Shown here piece after piece: positions 16,013-21,902 of a stretch of DNA of 23,197 bases; the stretch's first letter is position 1; each line of letters begins with the position of its first letter. The notes under the pieces were generated by a model, which worked only from the letters and a program-made list of their open reading frames with translations, was not told where the DNA came from and ran no database searches. The position numbers and the translations under genes are program-made. Source of the DNA: JBGZFC01 sp964631255 (lineage in GTDB: Bacteria > Bacteroidota > Bacteroidia > Bacteroidales > Dysgonomonadaceae); contig CAZVWS010000032.1 of NCBI GenBank assembly GCA_964631255.1, positions 1 to 23,197 of the forward strand. The letters run 5' to 3'.

Positions 16013-16310
16013 CAATAGCAGCTATCGGAGAAGTAACGTTCGGGCTATTGTCTTAAACCTCTCGAAGAAGCCGTAAGGCAGGGCGCACGAAAAGAGGGTG
16101 CAAACGAAAGTTAGATGCACGTGCGAGCGACACAACGCTTAAAACTAATGAAACTGTTCCATTGTGTTAGTGAACAGTCGAACATCTGGCGACCGAACAA
16201 CGGCGACGGATAGTTACGAAAAGCCCGACACCCTGATAGAACTCCATTCTTGACTGGGTATAGGGCTTACTATGCGAACTTGGCTCACTCACTCTGGTTC
16301 TGGATGGTTA
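16013..16310 (+). ncRNA. Candidate large structured RNA in the prophage immunity region
   Basis: About 300 bases with no credible reading frame but dense complementary pairs in order: CAATAGC/GCTATTG (16013/16044); CCTCT/AGAGG (16058/16093) enclosing GCC-GTAA-GGC (16070-16079); GTGCA/TGCAC (16098/16116) enclosing AAC-GAAA-GTT (16103-16112); ACTAA/TTAGT (16144/16167) interleaved with ACTGTTC/GAACAGT (16153/16172); and a composite stem ATAGT, AAGCCC, ACCC with GGGT, GGGCTT, ACTAT (16210-16273). GTAA and GAAA loops are of GNRA type on the plus strand. It could be an independent RNA or read-through from the small RNA promoter. It is not recognisable as tmRNA, RNase P, SRP or a self-splicing intron. 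Confidence 0.5.
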
Positions 16311-16319
16311 CTTAGTTAG

Positions 16320-16550
16320 AGTATTACAGTTATATTCGTTATTACAATAATATATAGGGAAAGGGCAAACATAGACTTATGGGAACAGATAGATAACTTA
16401 CTTGTAGGCAAAAAAGTATATGCACACAAAAACGCAAACGGCGACAACTCTAAACCTATGAGTGAAGTTAAGTCTTTAGCGCAAGACCAACTAAAACAGT
16501 TGATAGCAACACGGAATAACTTCCTTGCTATCCGCAACGCAAACCGATAG
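16320..16550 (+). pseudogene. Coding-like open frame without a normal start, small membrane protein
   Basis: Between a TAG at 16317 and a TAG at 16548 the frame is open for 76 codons and reads like real protein: a hydrophobic stretch ITVIFVITIIYRER, then NIDLWEQIDNLLVGKKVY and a polar helix QDQLKQLIATRNNFLAIRN. There is no ATG, GTG or TTG before the internal ATG at 16459, so it is either the remnant of a small membrane protein gene that lost its 5' end, or starts at a rare ATT/ATA codon. The minus-strand reading of the same bases looks less protein-like. No homologue is recognised. Confidence 0.4.
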
Positions 16551-16600
16551 ATGCAATAAATCAAAGAACGCTAATGTATGAACATCTACATTTAATTAGC

Positions 16601-16990
16601 TTACAAATTGATTTTATATACATCAAACAACTCCTTTTTAAAGTCATCTGTTGAGTACTTTTCGGAGAAACCAAAAATATCTATAACATTGGTTATCTCT
16701 TTATTGTATTGACTCTCTATAATCTTTTCAATCCTCTCTTGTAGCATTTCATTAGTGTTGTTTGACAAGTAGGTGTTTTCTTGCAACAATATATCGAAAA
16801 GTCGCTTTTTCATATAAAAATACCTGCCATCCTCACTTAGACTTGTCGCACTTATTGCCTTAATCTCTGATAATTCCTTGTTTAGAGTTCTCACGTCAGA
16901 ACACAACTGAAAGAATTTAACAAGCACTATTATATTAATAATGAGTGCTGCCACACCGGACAATACCATAATTGTAAACATTGTATTCAT
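16601..16990 (-). CDS. Small membrane-anchored protein in the immunity region, unknown function
   Basis: A 129-residue protein with one N-terminal transmembrane helix (about 6-28, FTIMVLSGVAALIINIIVLVKF) followed by a charged, helical cytoplasmic part with coiled-coil character (about 30-48 and 78-92). The family is not recognised. It lies between the repressor and the early operon and is transcribed in the same direction as the repressor, the place where temperate phages often carry genes expressed in the lysogen such as superinfection exclusion proteins; this role is only an inference from position and topology. Base use is A+T-rich like the rest of the element. No exact TAnnTTTG element is seen upstream. 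Confidence 0.7.
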   Translation of the reverse strand: MNTMFTIMVLSGVAALIINIIVLVKFFQLCSDVRTLNKELSEIKAISATSLSEDGRYFYMKKRLFDILLQENTYLSNNTNEMLQERIEKIIESQYNKEITNVIDIFGFSEKYSTDDFKKELFDVYKINL

Positions 16991-17054
16991 ATCTATTTAA
17001 TTTTCAAAGGTTTATATTATTTCTTATTTAGAATGATTTTAAATAAGTGTTTTT

Positions 17055-17108
17055 ACTGAAAATAATCTGTATTTTTCTTTGCATTACAGATTATAGTCTG
17101 TATCTTTG
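17055..17108 (+). promoter_or_regulatory. Double repressor operator and early promoter
   Basis: Two 16-bp sites, ACTGAAAATAATCTGT (17055-17070) and ACAGATTATAGTCTGT (17086-17101), share the form ACwGA-N6-TCTGT with the site at 15876 and start 31 bases apart, about three helix turns. The second runs into TATCTTTG (17101-17108), an exact -7 element, exactly as at 15891. This is the natural early lytic promoter, with a leader of about 25 bases before the gene at 17138. Confidence 0.75.
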
Positions 17109-17137
17109 CATAAACAAACATAAACAATCACAAAGGT

Positions 17138-17584
17138 ATGAAAACATTTATGAAAACAAAACAAAAAACGACAAATTTTAAATGTCTGACAACTGAAAAG
17201 GCGATAGAGCTATTTCGTGAAGAGATTGCAAATGCTTATTACAGGCTTGACTGTTTCGATGAAACAGGCAACGCACAGCTCGAAGTGGCAATATGTAATG
17301 AGTGTATAGATGTCGAATATAACGACTTGGGCGGTGGTATTATTGAAGATGTACAATTCTTTTTCGTGCAAAAACATGCAGACGAATGGGTTGTTTGCGA
17401 CGGTACTAAAGGGGTTGATATTACAGCCTTAGAAAGTGCGATAAGAGAGCAAATATCAGCACTGTACGAAATACGAAAAGAAGAATATGAGAACGAACAC
17501 GCATACGAGAGAGAGCAAGAGATTGAAGACTATTTAGAATGTGCCTATTGGGATATGAAGACAGACATCCTACTTGGTAAATAA
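17138..17584 (+). CDS. First early gene of the prophage, unknown function
   Basis: A 148-residue acidic protein, first after the operator-controlled promoter. No family is recognised. The middle part (about 45-100) reads as a beta-rich domain, with AQLEVAICNECIDVEYNDLGGG and VQFFFVQKHADEWVVCDG, and the C-terminal third is a long Glu-rich helix rich in Tyr and Arg. No membrane segment is present. A second in-frame ATG at 17150 could be the true start. Position suggests an immediate-early lytic function, but its nature cannot be read from sequence. Confidence 0.8.
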   Translation: MKTFMKTKQKTTNFKCLTTEKAIELFREEIANAYYRLDCFDETGNAQLEVAICNECIDVEYNDLGGGIIEDVQFFFVQKHADEWVVCDGTKGVDITALESAIREQISALYEIRKEEYENEHAYEREQEIEDYLECAYWDMKTDILLGK

Positions 17585-17607
17585 CTAACAATTAAAACTA
17601 TTGAGAT

Positions 17608-17742
17608 ATGGAAACAACAGACAAAACAAAAGATTTAGAATTGCTTGTAAAAGAGTTACAAAGTGAGAATGAAAAGCTAAAAACTGAATTAGAGAGCTAT
17701 AAAAAATGGTACTATGAAAAATTAGCTACCGTAAATGAGTAA
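17608..17742 (+). CDS. Short coiled-coil protein, 44 residues
   Basis: ATG at 17608 to TAA at 17742, METTDKTKDLELLVKELQ onward. Almost the whole chain is a leucine-heptad helix (L at 10, 12, 13, 17, 24, 28) ending in KKWYYEKLATVNE, as in small phage proteins that dimerise or bind a host partner. It follows the first early gene by 23 bases in the same operon. No function can be given; coding status rests on codon pattern and location. Confidence 0.6.
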   Translation: METTDKTKDLELLVKELQSENEKLKTELESYKKWYYEKLATVNE

Positions 17743-17789
17743 AAGGAGTTTATAGGACACATTAAAGGGTTAATCGCGATTTACACGAA

Positions 17790-17960
17790 ATGAAAGACGA
17801 AGTATTAACACTAAAGGAGGTGGCAGAGATGCTAAAATTCAGCTACGAACAAGTAAGGCGAATGGTAGTTGACGGCACTCTGCCGGCTTTTAAAACAGAG
17901 GGCGAACGCTCCCACTATCGCATCCTAAAGAGTGATGTGATTAAAATGTTGCAGAAATGA
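17790..17960 (+). CDS. Excisionase-like helix-turn-helix protein (HTH_17 type)
   Basis: A 56-residue DNA-binding protein: LTLKEVAEMLKFSYEQVRRM forms the recognition helix-turn-helix, and DGTLPAFKTEGERSHYRILKSDVIKML is the wing and last helix of the MerR/excisionase-like winged fold. Such proteins act as phage excisionases or as small regulators. The stop overlaps the start of the next gene, also of this fold, as ATGA. A strong GGAGGTGG precedes internal Met14, but starting there would remove the HTH, so 17790 is preferred. Confidence 0.8.
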   Translation: MKDEVLTLKEVAEMLKFSYEQVRRMVVDGTLPAFKTEGERSHYRILKSDVIKMLQK

Positions 17961-18151
17961 GAGGTAAGGTTGTAGAAATACAGAAAACGTGGCTATCGGC
18001 AAGAGAGGCGAAGGCATATTTAGACTGTTCCGATGAATTTTTGAAAGGTCTTAGAGATGATGCACAGGTTTCTTTTTCTCGAATAGGCTCAAAGATTTAC
18101 TACAACCTTAACAGTATCGACAAACTCCTTAATAAGAATAAAGTGATGTAA
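17957..18151 (+). CDS. Second excisionase-like helix-turn-helix protein
   Basis: A 64-residue protein with the same small winged-helix layout: TWLSAREAKAYLDCSDEFLKGL as HTH and VSFSRIGSKIYYNLNSIDKLLNK as wing and C-terminal helix. It starts inside the previous gene's stop (ATGA), suggesting translational coupling. Sequence identity with its neighbour is low, so this is unlikely to be a recent duplication; the two may work as a pair on different sites. A stable hairpin follows seven bases after the stop. Confidence 0.75.
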   Translation: MRGKVVEIQKTWLSAREAKAYLDCSDEFLKGLRDDAQVSFSRIGSKIYYNLNSIDKLLNKNKVM

Positions 18152-18157
18152 ACTACC

Positions 18158-18180
18158 ACCACCTAAGGAGGTGGTTTCTT
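18158..18180 (+). promoter_or_regulatory. Intergenic hairpin holding an SD-like sequence
   Basis: ACCACCT (18158-18164) pairs with AGGTGGT (18169-18175) around AAGG. AAGGAGGTGG within it is complementary to the 16S 3' end and lies 15 bases before the next ATG. The T run after it (TTTCTT) is short, so it might be a weak attenuator or an RNA-processing site. Confidence 0.4.
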
Positions 18181-18188
18181 AAGATAGA

Positions 18189-18356
18189 ATGAAAATAATA
18201 ATTACAAAAACAGTTTTCAACCTTGCAAATGGCGATAAAGAGGTTGTAAGAGAAAGGCGAATAATCGCAGATTTAGAGAAAGAAAGAGCGACCGCACGTA
18301 AAAACAAACTGAATTGCCTATTTGTCGAGTTTGAATACGAAAATATCCCGGAATGA
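18189..18356 (+). CDS. Small basic phage protein, 55 residues, unknown
   Basis: ATG at 18189 to TGA at 18356: begins MKIIITKTVFNLANGDKEVV, has a strongly charged central helix RERRIIADLEKERATARKNK and ends LNCLFVEFEYENIPE. The short N- and C-terminal beta strands around a helix suggest a compact fold. It overlaps the next gene by ATGA, which supports that both are translated. No family is recognised. Confidence 0.65.
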   Translation: MKIIITKTVFNLANGDKEVVRERRIIADLEKERATARKNKLNCLFVEFEYENIPE

Positions 18357-18487
18357 AAAAGATAACAGAAGTGTGGATGTGGCTATTAGATAGCACCATT
18401 TACAACGAAAGAGTAAATAGCCGTATTTGTTGGTCAGTAATTATCGCAGCGGCGATATATTTTGCGGCAATGGCAATAATGATATAG
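18353..18487 (+). CDS. Small single-span membrane protein, 44 residues
   Basis: ATG at 18353 inside the previous stop, ending at TAG 18487. The N-terminal half, MKKITEVWMWLLDSTIYNER, is amphipathic and the C-terminal half, SVIIAAAIYFAAMAIMI, is a membrane helix. It is the last gene before a long noncoding leader. Too short to classify; membrane-active early phage proteins of this size are common, so a host-modifying role is possible but unproved. Confidence 0.6.
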   Translation: MKKITEVWMWLLDSTIYNERVNSRICWSVIIAAAIYFAAMAIMI

Positions 18488-18504
18488 AGTAATTCTCATA
18501 ATTG

Positions 18505-18840
18505 ATAATTAGTAGCGGGAAAAGGGCTTGTGAAAGTCTTTGCAACCCCGAAGTCCTTTGGTGCGACTTCGGGGAACAAATAAGGGTTCTTTGACATATT
18601 GGAGACTTACGGAAAATGTAAGGATAACAGAGCGACTGGAAGCTCGAAGATAGTACGGCTGTAACCCGAAAGGTTACTATCCTTTAGGTGGCGGAAATAA
18701 ACCTTAGCACGTACATAGAGAAACAACAGCAACGTGCTTAGCACTATCCTAACGGTTGGCGGACAATAAAAACCGTGTTGCTACAATATACCCGAACATC
18801 CCTTTGTTGCGGAGTTCGGGAGCTAACATTTAAAAACAAA
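18505..18840 (+). ncRNA. Structured leader with boxA-like motif before the recombination genes
   Basis: About 340 bases without a gene. Hairpins seen: CCCCGAAGTC/GACTTCGGGG (18546-18574, 10 bp), CTTAC/GTAAG (near 18606-18622), GTAACC-CGAAA-GGTTAC (18661-18677), AGCACGT/ACGTGCT (18706/18732), ACGGTT/AACCGT (18752/18771) and CCCGAAC/GTTCGGG (18791/18814). GGTTCTTTGACA (18585-18596) resembles the boxA NusB/S10 site of ribosomal RNA leaders. No TAnnTTTG promoter is found within it, so it is probably transcribed from the early promoter. It may be an antitermination leader or a separate processed RNA. Confidence 0.5.
18585..18596 (+). promoter_or_regulatory. boxA-like antitermination motif
   Basis: GGTTCTTTGACA is close to known boxA sites (TGCTCTTTAACA in E. 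coli rrn, TGTTCTTTGA in Bacillus). It lies in the leader ahead of DUF1351-recT. Short motif, so chance cannot be excluded. Confidence 0.45.
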
Positions 18841-18844
18841 GATT

Positions 18845-19681
18845 ATGGAAGAAATAAAAACATCAACACTCATCCGCATTCAAAATCATCCGGTAATAGA
18901 TTATCGAGGAATTGAAGGAATTTCTGAAATGGTCGATAAGCGCATATCCGCGCTGCAGCTCGACAAACAAGTAGCAAATGAAGATACCGTTAAGGTTTTA
19001 AAAGCAATGCGCGCAAGGCTAAATAAAGAGTTTAACGACTATGAGGAGCAACGCAAAGCCGTAAAAGCAGCAATATCAAATCCATACACAGAGTTTGAGA
19101 ACAAATACAAAGAGCTAATTGCCAGCAAGTTTAAAGATGCTGACGAAAAATTACGCGTAAAAATTTACAGCGTCGAGGACGAATTAAAGCGTCAGAAAAC
19201 TGAAAAGATGGAAGCATACTTCAACGAGTATGCACAAACAAAAGAAATAGACTTTGTAACGTTTTCTCGAATGAACTTAAACATAACATTGTCCGCATCC
19301 GAGAAATCGATAAAAGACCAAATAGATACATTCTTAGACGATATACGCAAAGATCTTGATACCATAAGCATCATTCCAGAAGACGAGGAATTTAGAGCAG
19401 AGGTACTGATCGATTATAAAAAAACACTCGACGCAATATCGTCAATAACAGCCGTAACAGACCGCAAGAAGAAAAAAGAACAGCTAATAAAGCAATCCGA
19501 AACAACGCAACAACCGGCTGCACAAACACCCATTAGCGATAACGAACCATTGAAAGCACCGGTGGTAGAAGAAACGCCAACGTCTTACACGGCAAGCTTC
19601 ACAGTTACAGCAACCATAGAGCAACTAAAAACACTAAAACAATTTCTCACAACAAATAACATCAAATTTAAAAACATTTAA
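18845..19681 (+). CDS. DUF1351-like phage protein of the RecT module
   Basis: A 278-residue protein matching the pattern of DUF1351 proteins, which sit directly before recT in many phages. Residues about 30-120 and 155-215 form long charged helices (KAMRARLNKEFNDYEEQRKAVK, KQIDTFLDDIRKDLDTIS), a coiled-coil body. A flexible linker rich in Gln, Pro and Thr follows (about 218-250), then a short C-terminal beta-alpha domain, ASFTVTATIEQLKTLKQFLTTNNI, that resembles the ending of related proteins. Its biochemical role is unknown; location argues for a helper of single-strand annealing. Start is five bases after the leader's last A-rich run, GATT. Confidence 0.8.
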   Translation: MEEIKTSTLIRIQNHPVIDYRGIEGISEMVDKRISALQLDKQVANEDTVKVLKAMRARLNKEFNDYEEQRKAVKAAISNPYTEFENKYKELIASKFKDADEKLRVKIYSVEDELKRQKTEKMEAYFNEYAQTKEIDFVTFSRMNLNITLSASEKSIKDQIDTFLDDIRKDLDTISIIPEDEEFRAEVLIDYKKTLDAISSITAVTDRKKKKEQLIKQSETTQQPAAQTPISDNEPLKAPVVEETPTSYTASFTVTATIEQLKTLKQFLTTNNIKFKNI

Positions 19682-19693
19682 ACAATCAAAATC

Positions 19694-20563
19694 ATGTCAC
19701 AAGTAGTACAAAATCAACCTAAAAGTTTATCTCAATTTTTCGCACATTCGGGAACAGATAGATTTCTAACTCAACAATTAGGCGCACGCAAAGGAGAGTT
19801 CGTAAGTAATATCATATCACTTGCAGAGCAAGATGCACTATTAAAAGAATGCGCTCCGGATGCACTTATAAAGTGCGCAATGAACGCAACCGCGCTCAAT
19901 CTTCCTTTAAACAAAAACTTAGGCTATGCCTATGTAATTCCCTACAAAAACAATCGTGCCGGCACAGTTGAACCAAGATTCCAAATTGGATGGAAAGGCT
20001 TTGTTCAGTTAGCAATCCGTTCCGGCCAATACAAAACACTCAACAGCGTAGAAGTAAGAGAAGGAGAAATCAAGCGTAACAAGTTCACAGGAGAAATTGA
20101 ATTTATTGGCGAATATCCCGAAAACAAAGTAATCGGATATTTAGCATTTATCAAACTGCTTAACGGTTTTGAACAGTCTCTTTACATGTCCACTGAACAG
20201 GTAGAAGCACACGCAGATAAATACTCAAAGGCATTCAAGTTGAACAACTACCAAAAACTACAAAAAGGAGAGATCCCCGAAAAGGATATGTGGAAATTCT
20301 CCTCTCCATGGTATGACGACTTCGACGCAATGGCACGAAAAACGGTATTAAAACTGTTACTTAATCGCTACGGAATACTCTCAACGGAAATGCAACAAGC
20401 TATTACCAAAGATCAAACCGACAGCGAAGGCAATTATCACGACAATCCAAACAATACAGCGCGACAAGTGGTGGATGCAGAGATCATTCCTCAAAACGAA
20501 CCCGAAGAAGAAGTTACACAAGAACAGCCACAACCTAAAGTAATCAATTTAGAAAATTTATAA
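19694..20563 (+). CDS. recT: RecT single-strand annealing recombinase
   Basis: A 289-residue RecT-family protein that anneals complementary strands and promotes phage recombination. Family blocks are clear: ALIKCAMNATALNLPLNKNLGYAYVIPY, then FQIGWKGFVQLAIRSGQYKTLN, and the C-terminal SPWYDDFDAMARKTVLKLLLNRYG. A low-complexity acidic tail, rich in Glu, Gln and Pro (about 262-289), ends in VINLENL, similar to SSB-like tails that bring partners to the protein. It lies 12 bases after the DUF1351 gene and 3 bases before the MBL-fold gene, so the three form one module. Confidence 0.95.
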   Translation: MSQVVQNQPKSLSQFFAHSGTDRFLTQQLGARKGEFVSNIISLAEQDALLKECAPDALIKCAMNATALNLPLNKNLGYAYVIPYKNNRAGTVEPRFQIGWKGFVQLAIRSGQYKTLNSVEVREGEIKRNKFTGEIEFIGEYPENKVIGYLAFIKLLNGFEQSLYMSTEQVEAHADKYSKAFKLNNYQKLQKGEIPEKDMWKFSSPWYDDFDAMARKTVLKLLLNRYGILSTEMQQAITKDQTDSEGNYHDNPNNTARQVVDAEIIPQNEPEEEVTQEQPQPKVINLENL

Positions 20564-20566
20564 GCA

Positions 20567-21190
20567 ATGCATAAAGTTATCAGCACCGGTAGCAAGGGAA
20601 ATGCAGTCCTTTACAACAACCAAATCCTAATAGACTGCGGAGTACCATACTCGCTAATAAAGCAATACGAAAACAGCATCAAGATTGTACTTCTTACGCA
20701 TGTTCACAAAGATCACATCAATGTCCGCACGCTCAAAAAACTACAATCCAACCGCCCATCGGTGCGTATTGGTTGCGGCGAGTGGATGCTCTCCTTGCTA
20801 TCCGGACTGAATAACATTGATATATATCAGTTGGCTAAATGGTACAATTATGGACAGTTTCGATTAGCAACAATTAAGCTATTTCACGACGTTGAAAACA
20901 TCGGCTATCGCTTAGATATAAACGGATATAAGATAATTCATGCAACCGACACAAAACACCTTCAAGGCATCACAGCCAAAGACTACGATCTTTATTCAAT
21001 AGAAAGCAACTACGACGAAGAACGCGCCGAACAGGCTATCCGTATAGCTAAAGAAAAAGGAGAGTTTTGCCATGCATCAGGAAGCATAGAGAGCCACCTT
21101 AGCCATCGTCAAGCATGGGATTTTTATCAAGGAAACAGAAAAGATACAAGCAGGTTCGTAAAACTTCATCAAAGTACACATTTCGCATGA
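20567..21190 (+). CDS. Phage MBL-fold hydrolase (WalJ/YycJ-like), probable nuclease partner of RecT
   Basis: A 207-residue compact metallo-beta-lactamase-fold protein. Metal motif THVHKDH gives H45, H47, D49 and H50; H106 in KLFHDVEN and D127 in HATDTKHL complete the site. STGSKGNAVLY at the N-terminus (6-16) and GSIESHLSHRQAWDF near the C-terminus are typical of WalJ/YycJ-like enzymes, which are DNA 5'-3' exonucleases or phosphodiesterases. Located immediately after recT in place of a RecE, YqaJ or lambda-type exonuclease, it is the natural candidate for the resecting nuclease; that is an inference. It overlaps the next gene by ATGA. Confidence 0.85.
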   Translation: MHKVISTGSKGNAVLYNNQILIDCGVPYSLIKQYENSIKIVLLTHVHKDHINVRTLKKLQSNRPSVRIGCGEWMLSLLSGLNNIDIYQLAKWYNYGQFRLATIKLFHDVENIGYRLDINGYKIIHATDTKHLQGITAKDYDLYSIESNYDEERAEQAIRIAKEKGEFCHASGSIESHLSHRQAWDFYQGNRKDTSRFVKLHQSTHFA

Positions 21191-21579
21191 GCAAATATAC
21201 AGAACTATTCACAGAAGCGCAGGAGATGCAGATATTTATGCAAGACGAATGCTCCGACAATGTAGGGGAAATTATCGAACGTCTAAAACAGCTAAACGTA
21301 TATCAGGCACGATCAGGCTTTATGCTTGCCGAGGCCAATAAACTATACCGAGCCAAGCGCGCAACCGAAATATCCGAAACAATTGTCAAAATAGCAAAAG
21401 AAAATTACTTGTCTGCTACAGCTCAAAATGCGCTCGTGCAATCAATTGCGCAAGACGAAGCATTTCTTGTTGATTGGTTAGACAGGATTAACGCAACAAC
21501 AAAACATCAGCAAGACGTTCTCCGATCAATTTTAAGCTACGAGAAAGAACAATTAAAACTAAACGATACGGGATACTAA
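21187..21579 (+). CDS. Helical phage protein, unknown function
   Basis: A 130-residue protein, almost entirely alpha-helical, with no recognised family. The start at 21187 overlaps the MBL gene stop as ATGA; a longer in-frame form from 21115 would lie inside that gene and is rejected. Helices include YTELFTEAQEMQIFMQDE, IIERLKQLNVYQARSG, MLAEANKLYRAKRATEIS and a final KHQQDVLRSILSYEKEQLKL. Similar small helical proteins follow recT modules in other Bacteroidota phages, but function is unknown. No membrane or metal motif is seen. Confidence 0.75.
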   Translation: MSKYTELFTEAQEMQIFMQDECSDNVGEIIERLKQLNVYQARSGFMLAEANKLYRAKRATEISETIVKIAKENYLSATAQNALVQSIAQDEAFLVDWLDRINATTKHQQDVLRSILSYEKEQLKLNDTGY

Positions 21580-21591
21580 ATACACACTATA

Positions 21592-21702
21592 ATGACATAC
21601 AAACGAATAGCCAAGCAAAAGCCCGATCTACACGAAAAAAAAGAAATAGACACCTCAAAAGGTCGTGAACTACTAAAAAGCGGAAAGGTAAAAAGACTAT
21701 GA
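21592..21702 (+). CDS. Very small basic protein, 36 residues
   Basis: ATG at 21592 to TGA at 21702, MTYKRIAKQKPDLHEKKEID then a basic tail ending KSGKVKRL. Lysine-rich and probably unfolded alone. Its stop overlaps the ATG of the next gene (ATGA), the same coupling as the other early genes, which is the main support for it being real. Confidence 0.5.
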   Translation: MTYKRIAKQKPDLHEKKEIDTSKGRELLKSGKVKRL

Positions 21703-21902
21703 CGGTACTCGAAGCAATAACCCAACTCATCGACGAAAGGAAAGAACAAAAGCGCATACCACATTGCGCGCTCCTTCTCGATGTGAAAAAACTCGCTCAA
21801 CTTCCCGAAGAAGAATTTCGAAAGCAAGTAAAGCAACTCAAACAAGAAGGCAAAATTGCCATAAAGCAAACCATTAACTCATACAGCTTTTATTTACAAT
21901 GA
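21699..21902 (+). CDS. Small winged-helix-like phage protein, 67 residues
   Basis: A 67-residue protein starting within the previous stop and ending within the next start (ATGA on both sides). Helices VLEAITQLIDERKEQ and EEEFRKQVKQLKQEGKI are followed by a short beta hairpin, AIKQTINSYSFYLQ, the layout of a small winged-helix DNA-binding domain; this is a structural guess. No known family recognised. Position directly upstream of a DNA methyltransferase could mean a regulatory partner, without evidence. Confidence 0.7.
   Translation: MTVLEAITQLIDERKEQKRIPHCALLLDVKKLAQLPEEEFRKQVKQLKQEGKIAIKQTINSYSFYLQ

Noticed and set aside
16115..16216. Short plus-strand frame beginning MHVRATQRLK, 34 codons, within the structured RNA
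   Set aside because: Composition is unlike protein, it overlaps several stems, and no start context is visible; better explained as RNA.
16013..16310. Possible tmRNA, RNase P RNA, retron msr-msd or group II intron
   Set aside because: No tRNA-like ends or tag frame, no RNase P conserved regions, no reverse transcriptase in the window, and no domain V motif.
16316..16564. Minus-strand frame of 82 codons opposite the startless plus frame
   Set aside because: The plus frame reads as a more natural protein; the minus one is Cys/Phe/Leu-rich with no recognisable segment pattern.
18546..18574. Terminator before the recombination genes
   Set aside because: The 10-bp hairpin is strong but is followed by AACAAATAAG and not a T run.
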